Assembly: GCA_903885525.1 (NCBI GenBank)
Contig: CAISJA010000264.1
Span: 1 to 9,526 of the forward strand
Source of the DNA: an uncultured Opitutaceae bacterium
GTDB taxonomy: Bacteria; Verrucomicrobiota; Verrucomicrobiia; Opitutales; Opitutaceae
Direction of reading: 5' to 3'
DNA length: 9,526 bases
Below are positions 1-6,312 of the stretch, in pieces (position 1 is the first letter of the stretch; each line of letters begins with the position of its first letter). The notes beneath the pieces were generated by a model. That model searched no databases. It had not been told where the DNA came from and worked only from the letters and a program-made list of their open reading frames with translations. The translations under genes were made by a program, and so were the position numbers.

Positions 1-1065
1 CCGCCCCGCCGCCACGGCCGCGCCGAAGACCGCCTCGTCACCGCCGGCTCGCTGAATCCGCGCAACACCTTCGGGAACTTCGTGGTCGGCCCGAACAACC
101 AGCTCGCCCACGCCGCCTCGCTCGCCGTCGCCCAGGCCCCCGCCCAGGCCTACAACCCGCTCTTCATCCACGGCGCCACCGGCCTCGGCAAGACCCACCT
201 CATGCACGCGGTCGGCCACAGCATCATCGCGCGCAACCCCGACGCCAAGGTCGCCTACCTCTCCACCGAGAAGTTCACCAACGAGTACATCTACGCCATC
301 CAGGAAAACGCGCTCACCCGGTTCCGCTAACGCTACCGCAATGTCGACGTCCTCCTGCTCGACGACGTCCAGTTCCTCGCCGGCAAGGAGCGCATCCAGG
401 AAGAGTTCTTCCACACCTTCAACGACCTCTTCGAGTCCGGCCGGCAGATCGTCCTGTCCAGCGACCGCCCCGTCGCCGAGATCGCCACCCTCGAGGCGCG
501 CCTCGTCTCCCGCTTCCAATGGGGCCTCGCCGCCGACATCCAGTCCCCCGACCTCGAGACCCGCATCGCCATCCTCCGCACCAAGGCCGCCACCCTCAAG
601 GTCGACCTGCCCGCCGCCGTCCTGGAGTTCATCGCCCAGCACATCGTCAAAAACATCCGCCGCCTCGAAGGCGCCCTGATCAAGATTTCCAGCTACACCG
701 CCCTCACCGGCAAGACCCTCGACCTCGCCACGGCGGAGCACCTCCTCAAGGACGTGCTGATGGAGGAGGCCTCGCACCGGCTCACCCTCGAGGGCATCCA
801 GAAGCGCGTCGCCGACCACTACCAGCTCCGGCATTCGGACATGCAGAGCAAACGCCGGCCCAACGCCATCGCCTTCCCCCGCCAGATCGCCATGTACCTC
901 AGCCGCCAGCTCACCCGCCACTCCCTCCAGGAAATCGGCGAGGCCTTCGGCGGCCGCGACCACGGCACCGTCATCCACGCCTGCAAGACCGTGGAAAACA
1001 TGATGGAGACCGACGAGTCCGTTCGCGGCAGCGTCAATTTCCTCAAGGCCCAACTGTCGAAATGA
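1..1065 (+). CDS. dnaA: Chromosomal replication initiator DnaA, 5'-truncated by window edge and interrupted by an in-frame TAA
   Basis: DnaA is the ATP-dependent initiator that binds DnaA boxes and opens the chromosomal origin. The frame is open from base 1, so the gene starts upstream; domains I and II are missing. Domain III begins near base 52 (LNPRNTFGNFVVGPNNQLA). Walker A (GATGLGKT) is encoded at 172-195 and Walker B (LLLDD) at 352-366. The box VII arginine of SRF is at 511-513, followed by the sensor II region NIRRLEGAL. Domain IV carries the DnaA-box-binding signature GGRDHGTVIHAC at 949-984. The frame ends at TGA 1063-1065. The oddity is TAA at 328-330, in the same frame, between FR and RYRNVDV. 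Conservation resumes in that frame at the very next codon, so this is a point nonsense change and not a frameshift. The next in-frame ATG is at 754, so re-initiation would lose Walker B. As written, the sequence cannot make a functional DnaA. Identity is very sure; whether the stop is genuine is unknown. Confidence 0.95.
328..330 (+). other. In-frame nonsense codon (TAA) inside dnaA
   Basis: The codons read TTC CGC TAA CGC TAC CGC AAT, giving FR-stop-RYRN. DnaA proteins usually have a basic or polar residue here, as in FKRYYRSVD of E. coli. A single change from AAA (Lys) or CAA (Gln) would create the stop. The frame is conserved on both sides, so no indel is involved. It may be a sequencing or consensus error, a real inactivating mutation in one of several dnaA copies, or recoding. 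The sequence alone cannot tell these apart. Confidence 0.9.
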
Positions 1066-1068
1066 ACC

Positions 1069-1093
1069 GGCTCCGCCCGGCGATGGCGGAGCC
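1069..1093 (+). terminator. GC-rich hairpin just after dnaA
   Basis: A perfect 9-bp inverted repeat, ggctccgcc (1069-1077) and ggcggagcc (1085-1093), encloses a 7-base loop and begins four bases after the dnaA stop. Its position fits a transcription terminator. No T-tract follows, so it would be non-canonical, or it may only protect the mRNA 3' end. Confidence 0.5.
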
Positions 1094-1247
1094 CCGCGTA
1101 GCTGAGACAACCGGAGGCCGCCGCCCGCGCGGAAAATCCGTGGCGGGCGAGCAGTCGCGGGTTGACGATTGCGCCCGGCCACTTACTCGTGCACCCTGAT
1201 GGTTGGATTCCTGACCAACCCGATCTCCCGCCTTCGCTCTCTCCGCC

Positions 1248-1841
1248 ATGTCCCTCACTCCTGAACAAAAGCAGACCGTCTCCGCCTGGGTCGCCGCCGG
1301 CGACACTCTCTCCACGGTGCAAAAAAAACTGATCGAGCAGTTTCAGCTCTCGATGACTTACATGGACGTCCGCTTCCTCGTCGACGACCTCGGGCTTGAG
1401 CTGAAGAACGCCGCCCCCAAGGCCGACACCTCCGACGTCACCAAGGCCGCCGCCAACGCGCCGCGCGCCCCCGCCACCCCGCCGCCCGCCGAGAAAAGGG
1501 GCTTCATCGACAAATTGAAGGAAAAGGTCGGCATGAGCGCCGGCAGCGCGGACGACGAGGACGAGGCACCGGTCAGCGACGAGGCCGACGAGCCCGCCGG
1601 CATCCCCGCCGCGCCCGCCGCTCCCGGCACCCTCCGCATCGAGCTCGACCGGATCATGCGCCCCGGCACCGTGGTCAGCGGGACCGTCAACTTCAGCGAC
1701 GGCGTCACCGGCAAATGGGCCCTCGATCAGCTCGGCCGCCTCATGCTCGACACCGCCCAGCCCGGTTACAAGCCCAGCGCCGCCGACGTCCAGGCCTTCC
1801 AGCGCGAACTCAGCACCCAGCTCCAGCGCCAGGGCTACTGA
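1248..1841 (+). CDS. Conserved-looking hypothetical protein, 197 aa, with acidic/Pro-Ala linker
   Basis: The function is not recognised. The protein has three visible parts. Residues 1-54 form a compact, probably helical domain (TPEQKQTVSAWVAAGDTLS, then QFQLSMTYMDVRFLVDDLG) that resembles a small helix-turn-helix-like module. Residues 55-127 are low-complexity: Ala/Pro-rich with a short basic segment (residues 83-93) and an acidic stretch (DDEDE near 102-106), so probably disordered. Residues 128-197 form a second folded-looking domain that starts with beta-like segments (LRIELDRIMRPG, VVSGTVNFSDG) and ends in an amphipathic helix. There is no signal peptide or membrane segment, so it should be cytoplasmic. 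It lies 182 bp after dnaA, is convergent with ligA, and the chosen ATG has no clear Shine-Dalgarno site. An 8-A run spans codons 25-27. A similar N-terminal block occurs, as I recall, in proteins of Opitutaceae, but this is unverified. It is probably a real gene given its domain pattern and codon bias. Confidence 0.8.
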   Translation: MSLTPEQKQTVSAWVAAGDTLSTVQKKLIEQFQLSMTYMDVRFLVDDLGLELKNAAPKADTSDVTKAAANAPRAPATPPPAEKRGFIDKLKEKVGMSAGSADDEDEAPVSDEADEPAGIPAAPAAPGTLRIELDRIMRPGTVVSGTVNFSDGVTGKWALDQLGRLMLDTAQPGYKPSAADVQAFQRELSTQLQRQGY

Positions 1842-1871
1842 GCCGGCGGAGCGGTGCCGGTTCCCGCCGGC
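1842..1871. terminator. Hairpin in the convergent gap between the hypothetical gene and ligA
   Basis: The arms gccggcgg (1842-1849) and ccgccggc (1864-1871) are perfectly complementary over 8 bp around a 14-base loop. They lie in the 42-bp gap between two converging stop codons, where a shared bidirectional terminator would be expected. No T-tract flanks it, so this is a structural and positional call only. Confidence 0.45.
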
Positions 1872-1883
1872 GCGCTTCAGCCT

Positions 1884-4091
1884 TCACTCCCCCAGCAGCC
1901 GCCGGAACTCCGGCTCGTCGAGCACCGGCACGCCCAGCGCCTTCGCCTTGTCCAGCTTGGACCCGGCCTCCGCCCCGGCCAGCACGTAGCTGGTTTTCTT
2001 GCTCACGCTGGCGCTGACCTTGCCGCCCGCCGCGAGGATTCTCTGCTCGGCCTCCTCCCGTTTCAGCGAGGGCAGCGTCCCGGTGAGCACGAAGGTCCTG
2101 CCGGTGAACACCCCGGCGGCCGCCACCGTCCCCTGCGGGTCGATGCCCAACGTCCCCAGCTTGGCAAGCAGGCGTCGGCCCGGCCCGCCGGCAAAAAAAT
2201 CGAGGACGCTCGCGGCCACAGCCGGGCCGAGCTCGGCGGGCACCCCGGCCAACACGCCGGCCTCGAGGGCGGCGATGTCGGCGTCCAGCCGGGCGCAGAG
2301 TTCCTTGCGCCGCGCCTTGTCCTCCTCGGAGGCGGGCGGATTTTTCCGCGAATTGGGTGCCTGCCGCTCCCGCTCGGCGAGCAGGGCCGCCTTCCGCCCC
2401 ACGCCATGCAGCAGAGGTGACACCGCCAGGGCGGCAAGGGTGCGGTGCCGCCGGCCCAGTTCGCGGGCCGTGGATTCACCCACCTCCGGCACGCTGAGCG
2501 CATAGAGCCATTTTTCCAGCGGCAGGGCGCGCGCGGCGGCGCGAGCCTGGTCGATCCTCGCGGCGGTCTTCTCCCCCAGTACGCGCGGCTGCTCCGCCGT
2601 GCCCAGGTTGAGCGAGGCCAGCGTGGCCGGCGGCACATCGTACAGGTCGGGCGGATCGCGCACCAGGTCCAGCTCCACCAGCTTTGCCGCCACCACCTCG
2701 CCCACGCCGTCGATGGCCAGCGCCCGGCGGCTGCAAAAGAAGCCGAGCCGGCCGGCCCGCTGGGCGCGGCAATCGTAGTTCTGGCACTTCCAGGCGACGC
2801 CCTGCGCCTCCTCGCCCGCCACCACGACCTTGGCGATCGGCCCTCCGCAGACCGGACACCGCCGGCCCACCGCCGCCGCTAGGTCGAACTCCGGGGCACC
2901 GGCCGGCCGCTCCTCGGGCAGGGAGCACAGCACGGCGGGGATGACCTCACCGGCCTTTTCAATCTCCACCAAGTCCCCGACCCGGATGTCCTTGCGGCGG
3001 ATTTCATCCTCGTTGTGCAGCGTCGCGCGGCTGATCGTACTGCCCGCGAGCAGCACCGGCTCCAGCTCCGCCACCGGGCTCAGGATGCCGGTCTTGCCCA
3101 CCTGGATCGTGATGCCGTTGAGGCGCGTGCGGGCCGTGTCGGGTTTATACTTGTAAGCGATGGCCCAGCGGGGGGCCTTGGCCGTGACGTCCGCCTTCCG
3201 TTGCAGGACAAAGTCGTCGAGCTTCACCACGGCCCCGTCGGTGCCGTAGGCGAAGGTGCGGCGCAGGCGGTCGAGCTCGCCGATCGCCGCCCACGCCTCA
3301 CCGATGCCGTGCGCGGGCCAGATGCGCTCCACCACCGGCAGCCCCCACTCGCGCAGGCGCCGGTGCAGACCCGTCTGGCTCGCCACGACGGCCGGCTCGC
3401 AGTGCCCCAGCGCGTACAGGACGATGTCGAGCCGGCGGCGCGCCACCTCGGCCGGATCGAGCAGCTTGACGGAGCCGGCCGCCAGGTTGCGCGGATTCGC
3501 ATACGGCTCCTCACCCGCCGCGGCGCGCTCCGCATTGATCCGCGCGAACTCCGCCGCCGTCAGGTAAATTTCGCCGCGGATCTCGACCAGGTCGGGAATG
3601 TGGCCGTCGCGCAGCGTGCGCGGGAGACTCGCGATCGTCAGCACGTTGGCCGTGATCTCGTCGCCCCGGTCGCCTTGGCCGCGGGTGACAGCCCGCACCA
3701 GCCGGCCCTTTTCATAAGTCAGGCTGACGGCCAGGCCGTCCACCTTCGGCTCCACCGTGTAGCGCAGGTCGTCGGTGCCCAGGAGGCGGACCAGCCGGGC
3801 ATGAAACCCGTGCAGCTCCTCCTCGCTGTAGGTGTTGTCAAGGCTGAGCATCGGCTGCAGGTGCGCCACCTCCCGGAAGCCTTGCACCCGGTCGTCGCCC
3901 ACCCGCCGGGTCGGCGAATCCGGCGCGGCCCATTGCGGGAAACGCGCCTCCAGCTCCGCCAGTTCATGCTTCAGCGTGTCGTACTCGAAATCGCTGATCT
4001 CCGGCCGCGCCCGGCGGTAGTAGCGCTCATCGTGGTGCCCGACCTGGGCACGGAGGAGGGCGATGCGCTGCTGGGCCTGTTCGGGCGACAT
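1884..4091 (-). CDS. ligA: NAD+-dependent DNA ligase LigA, complete, 735 aa
   Basis: LigA seals nicks in duplex DNA during replication and repair, using NAD+ as the AMP donor. The N-terminal Ia domain (about 1-70) carries the HHDERYY and EISDFEYD segments. The adenylation domain has the catalytic lysine K116 in the KVDG motif, then VEIRGEI (169-175), TDGAVVK (284-290) and WAIAYKYKP (309-317). The OB-fold segment VGKTGILSPVAE follows. A four-cysteine zinc finger uses C412, C415, C436 and C441. Helix-hairpin-helix repeats cover about 455-635, and a BRCT domain covers about 660-735. The length exceeds the usual 670 or so. The excess is a charged segment near 557-615, between HhH elements, plus a slightly longer zinc-finger loop. 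All key residues seen are intact, so it should be active. The ATG aligns with the family N-terminus; GGAGG at 4093-4097 sits only one base from it, unusually close. The gene is downstream of the CZB gene on the same strand and convergent with the hypothetical gene. Confidence 0.97.
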   Translation of the reverse strand: MSPEQAQQRIALLRAQVGHHDERYYRRARPEISDFEYDTLKHELAELEARFPQWAAPDSPTRRVGDDRVQGFREVAHLQPMLSLDNTYSEEELHGFHARLVRLLGTDDLRYTVEPKVDGLAVSLTYEKGRLVRAVTRGQGDRGDEITANVLTIASLPRTLRDGHIPDLVEIRGEIYLTAAEFARINAERAAAGEEPYANPRNLAAGSVKLLDPAEVARRRLDIVLYALGHCEPAVVASQTGLHRRLREWGLPVVERIWPAHGIGEAWAAIGELDRLRRTFAYGTDGAVVKLDDFVLQRKADVTAKAPRWAIAYKYKPDTARTRLNGITIQVGKTGILSPVAELEPVLLAGSTISRATLHNEDEIRRKDIRVGDLVEIEKAGEVIPAVLCSLPEERPAGAPEFDLAAAVGRRCPVCGGPIAKVVVAGEEAQGVAWKCQNYDCRAQRAGRLGFFCSRRALAIDGVGEVVAAKLVELDLVRDPPDLYDVPPATLASLNLGTAEQPRVLGEKTAARIDQARAAARALPLEKWLYALSVPEVGESTARELGRRHRTLAALAVSPLLHGVGRKAALLAERERQAPNSRKNPPASEEDKARRKELCARLDADIAALEAGVLAGVPAELGPAVAASVLDFFAGGPGRRLLAKLGTLGIDPQGTVAAAGVFTGRTFVLTGTLPSLKREEAEQRILAAGGKVSASVSKKTSYVLAGAEAGSKLDKAKALGVPVLDEPEFRRLLGE

Positions 4092-4092
4092 G

Positions 4093-4097
4093 CCTCC
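4093..4097 (-). promoter_or_regulatory. Shine-Dalgarno-like GGAGG immediately before the ligA start
   Basis: On the minus strand the sequence reads TGGAGGC-ATG. GGAGG is a perfect match to anti-SD, but only one base separates it from the start codon, against the usual 5-9. No other in-frame start is available nearby and the protein N-terminus matches the family, so the ATG is kept. Whether this SD is used is doubtful. Confidence 0.35.
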
Positions 4098-4151
4098 ACT
4101 AGAGCGAATTCAGGGCCCGCGTCGCGGCAAAAATGCGGACAAAACAGCTCG

Positions 4152-4175
4152 GTGGCGCCGGCGGGCCGGCACCAC
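4152..4175 (-). terminator. Probable rho-independent-like terminator of the CZB gene
   Basis: The arms gtggcgccgg (4152-4161) and ccggcaccac (4166-4175) pair at 9 of 10 positions around a 4-base loop, 38 bp downstream of the CZB gene stop. Reading on the minus strand, the stem is followed by CGAGCTGTTTT, a short T-run. It would separate CZB transcription from ligA. A second, weaker 5-bp hairpin, ccggg and cccgg, lies at 4184-4199. Confidence 0.5.
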
Positions 4176-4212
4176 GGCAAGGACCGGGCCAAAACCCGGG
4201 GAAAGGGAGCGG

Positions 4213-4572
4213 CTACTTGCCGCTCGCCCACGCCATCATCTCCATGGTCAGCTTCATGGTGATGGCATTAAACTTACTGTTGTCGGTCAACGCGCTTTCG
4301 GCCTCGGCCTTCTTGCCGGCAAGGGCGAGCCCCAGCACGCTGCCGGCTTCCTTGTGGAAATCCGCGTGCAGCCCCTTCACGCACTGCCAGTGCTTCTCCG
4401 CCTTGACCTTGGGGTCCAGCGCGTAGAGCCACTTGCCAAATTCACATTGGTTGTCCTGACAGACAACCGCGACGGTGGCCTCGGATTTGCCGGTATGGAT
4501 GGCGGTTTTCAAACGCCCCTTCCACATGCCGTGCGCCCCGATGGCTTTTTTGATTTCAGATTGGAGGTCCAT
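4213..4572 (-). CDS. Stand-alone CZB (chemoreceptor zinc-binding) domain protein, 119 aa
   Basis: CZB domains bind zinc through three histidines and one cysteine. They serve as zinc or oxidant sensors, usually fused to chemoreceptors or diguanylate cyclases such as DgcZ. Here the domain fills the whole protein. The signature residues are H14 (in AHGMWK), C43 (in CEFGKWLYALDP), and H69 and H73 (HADFH). The spacings of 29, 26 and 4 residues are close to those of DgcZ, which from memory has ligands at H22, C52, H79 and H83. Additional cysteines are at 38 and 64. There is no signal peptide, membrane segment or output domain, so it is probably a soluble cytoplasmic sensor or zinc-binding protein acting through a partner. 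The frame stays open far upstream, but the domain begins right after ATG 4572; a GTG at 4578 adds two residues and is the only close alternative. No strong ribosome-binding site is seen. It is divergent from jetA and 121 bp upstream of ligA. The domain call is confident; the partner is unknown. Confidence 0.88.
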   Translation of the reverse strand: MDLQSEIKKAIGAHGMWKGRLKTAIHTGKSEATVAVVCQDNQCEFGKWLYALDPKVKAEKHWQCVKGLHADFHKEAGSVLGLALAGKKAEAESALTDNSKFNAITMKLTMEMMAWASGK

Positions 4573-4605
4573 GTCCACGAAACGGCACAAAACCGGCCGA
4601 AGCTT

Positions 4606-4618
4606 AGGGAAAATCCCT
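4606..4618. repeat. 13-bp palindrome in the CZB/jetA intergenic region
   Basis: The sequence AGGGAAAATCCCT has perfect 5-bp arms around AAA. It lies 34 bp upstream of the CZB start and overlaps the first copy of a direct repeat. It has the size of an operator half or a small hairpin; nothing identifies a regulator. Confidence 0.35.
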
Positions 4619-4677
4619 CCGTTCACCGAAAAACACTGGGCATATTTTGCGGTGCAGACCTGAAACCAATCCCTCCG
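4612..4677 (+). repeat. Pair of 10-bp direct repeats (AATCCCTCCG) upstream of jetA
   Basis: Identical copies lie at 4612-4621 and 4668-4677, with start points 56 bp apart. They flank the most AT-rich patch of the intergenic region, which is suggestive of paired regulator sites. A chance match of 10 bases in 192 bp is unlikely but not excluded in biased sequence. Confidence 0.35.
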
Positions 4678-4764
4678 CTGCCCTCCACCCGGCCCCTTGA
4701 ACGATGCCAGGCCGCCCATTTTGGCCTTGGGCTTGTTGTGCCCGGCGCGTAAACGCTTCCCTCC

Positions 4765-6312
4765 ATGGCGACCGACTCCTACTCCGTATTCGCCCACCTC
4801 GTCGCCGAGAAATCCGCCTTCTACCGCGCCCTCTTGGGCACGCTCGTGGCCGAACGCGCCCGCTTCGCCATCGCCCTGCGCCCGGCGGAAATCCATGCCG
4901 CCCTCTCCCACCCCGCCAGAGACACCCCCGCGCCCGTCGCCCCCGTCCCTCCCTCTCTCGACGACATCGAATCCGCCCTCCGCCAGTTGCGCGACTGGGG
5001 CAACCTCGACGACGCTCCCGACACCGCCCACGCCGCCACCATCGAGGAATTCTACCGCCAGCGCCGGCTCTATCAACTGAGCGCCGCCGGCGAGGCCGCC
5101 GAGCGCGCCCTCGCCGTTTTCCACGAGCACCTCCAGCGCCCGGGCGAACTCCAGACCACCGCCCTCCACGACGTCCTCGCCCTGCTGGATCAATTGCCCG
5201 CCCTGCTGGCCGCCACGCCGCTCGACGAGGCCCGCCTCCACCTGGCGCTCACACAGCTCGCCGCCCGTTTCGAGGAACTCACCTCGCGCGCCCAGAGTTT
5301 CATGCGCGATCTCCAGCGACGCATCGATCTACACGGGCTGAGCGTCGCCGATTTCCTCGCCTACAAGGAGCGCCTGATCGACTACCTCGAACGCTTCATC
5401 GGCGAACTAGCCATCTCCACCAACCGCATCGTCGAAGCCCTCCAAGCGCTCCCGCCGGTCCTGCTGGCCAAAGCCTTCACCGCCGCCGCGCGCCGCGAAA
5501 CCGCCGACGCGCTCGCCCCCGGGCCTGAAGCCCTCGCCGCCGCGGAGCAACACTGGCAGGACCGCTGGACCGGTCTCCGCCGCTGGTTCATCGGCGAGGG
5601 TGCCGCCGCGCACGCGGAACTGCTCCGCGCCCGGGCCCGCTCCGCCATCCCCGCTCTGCTCTCCGCCGTCAGCCAGATCAACGAGCGCCGCACCAGCCGC
5701 ACCGACCGGGCCGCGGATTTCTCGGCCCTCGCGCGCTGGTTCGCCGAGGCACCCGACGACGACGCGGCCCATCGCCTCTGGCGCGCCGCCTTCGCCCTCG
5801 CTCCCGCCCGGCACCTGCGCCTCAACGAGGAAACCCTCGCCCTGCGCCGCGCCGCCGAAGAGTCGCCAAAGGTCAGTTGGCTCGAGGCGGCACCGATGTG
5901 GCTTTCTCCGCGCCTGCGCCAGAGCGGCCGGCACGCCCGCAGCGGTGCCGCCCCCGCCACCATTGACCGCCGCGCGGACAAGGCGCGCCTCGCCGCGCTC
6001 GCCCGCGAACAGGCCGGCCAGCTTGCGGCCGCGCACGAACGCCTCCTGCGTGGCGGCCGACGCCGCCTCGGCGAACTGGGTCCGCTCGACCGGCTCGAAT
6101 TCGGACTTTTCCTCGATCTGCTCAGCCAGGCCCTCGGGCGCCGCCGCCGGACTGACGAAGCGGTCGAGGCCGTCTCCGCCGACGGCTCCTTGCGCCTGCA
6201 GCTCGAACCCGTGCCGGACCTCGCCTGGGTCGAGGTGCCGACCGCCGAGGGGGTCTTCTGCGGATACGATCACTGGATCACCATCGAACCCGCCGACGGA
6301 GGCCGGCCATGA
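4765..6312 (+). CDS. jetA: Wadjet type II JetA (DUF2397/TIGR02677), MukF-like kleisin subunit, 515 aa
   Basis: JetA is the kleisin-like subunit that, in the Wadjet family, bridges the JetC ATPase heads and carries JetB in an SMC-type complex. That complex recognises small circular DNA such as plasmids. The N-terminus shows a winged-helix-like region with family-typical segments: VAEKSAFYRALLGTL (13-27), ALRPAEIHAAL (37-47), LRDWGNLDD near 75-83, and EEFYRQRRLYQLSAAGEAAERAL (94-116). A long helical middle, about 120-440, follows. The C-terminal part ends with DGSLRLQLEPV and a terminal GVFCGYDHWITIE segment, characteristic of DUF2397. There is no catalytic motif or signal peptide. The start is well fixed: an in-frame TAA at 4750-4752 lies just upstream and ATG 4765 is the first start after it. 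No Shine-Dalgarno is visible, only a pyrimidine-rich leader. The stop overlaps the jetB start (ATGA), as in an operon. Composition matches neighbouring genes. The family call rests on remembered motifs and on context with JetB and JetC. Confidence 0.9.
   Translation: MATDSYSVFAHLVAEKSAFYRALLGTLVAERARFAIALRPAEIHAALSHPARDTPAPVAPVPPSLDDIESALRQLRDWGNLDDAPDTAHAATIEEFYRQRRLYQLSAAGEAAERALAVFHEHLQRPGELQTTALHDVLALLDQLPALLAATPLDEARLHLALTQLAARFEELTSRAQSFMRDLQRRIDLHGLSVADFLAYKERLIDYLERFIGELAISTNRIVEALQALPPVLLAKAFTAAARRETADALAPGPEALAAAEQHWQDRWTGLRRWFIGEGAAAHAELLRARARSAIPALLSAVSQINERRTSRTDRAADFSALARWFAEAPDDDAAHRLWRAAFALAPARHLRLNEETLALRRAAEESPKVSWLEAAPMWLSPRLRQSGRHARSGAAPATIDRRADKARLAALAREQAGQLAAAHERLLRGGRRRLGELGPLDRLEFGLFLDLLSQALGRRRRTDEAVEAVSADGSLRLQLEPVPDLAWVEVPTAEGVFCGYDHWITIEPADGGRP
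6298..6302 (+). promoter_or_regulatory. Ribosome-binding site of jetB (GGAGG)
   Basis: GGAGG lies six bases before ATG 6309, inside the end of jetA. It is the one well-placed Shine-Dalgarno site seen in the operon. With the ATGA overlap it indicates coupled translation and supports the jetB start. Confidence 0.75.

Larger units (their letters stand above)
4573..4764. promoter_or_regulatory. Divergent intergenic region with repeats, likely promoters of the CZB gene and jetABC
   Basis: These 192 bp separate two divergent genes and should hold promoters for both. The left half is AT-richer than the surroundings. Visible elements are a 13-bp palindrome AGGGAAAATCCCT at 4606-4618 and a 10-bp direct repeat AATCCCTCCG at 4612-4621 and 4668-4677. 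There is also a local AT patch CATATTTT at 4641-4648, which could supply a -10 element on either strand. No convincing -35/-10 pair stands out, and the sigma factor is unknown. Confidence 0.4.

Noticed and set aside
331..679. Frameshift, rather than a point nonsense change, as the cause of the dnaA interruption
   Set aside because: DnaA conservation continues in the same frame directly before and after the TAA, so no base was gained or lost.
1162..1189. Possible sigma-70 promoter (TTGACG with TACTCG) before the hypothetical gene
   Set aside because: The -35-like box is good, but the -10 candidate matches TATAAT at only the first two positions, so it is too weak to annotate.
519..1199. A 226-codon frame overlapping dnaA in another frame
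   Set aside because: Its Pro/Arg/His-rich composition is typical of an out-of-frame reading of GC-rich DNA, and the DnaA frame is strongly conserved over the same bases.
1066..1247. Origin of replication next to dnaA
   Set aside because: No DnaA boxes like TTATCCACA and no AT-rich unwinding region were seen in this 182-bp gap; the upstream side of dnaA is outside the window.
3015..4262. A 415-codon plus-strand frame opposite ligA
   Set aside because: It is antisense to a fully conserved ligA with intact motifs, is rich in Arg/Ala/His/Gln, and has no family resemblance.
4573..5241. Upstream extension of the CZB gene to give a 342-residue protein
   Set aside because: The extension runs antisense through the conserved jetA N-terminus, is Gly-rich low complexity, and the CZB domain begins exactly at the internal ATG at 4572.
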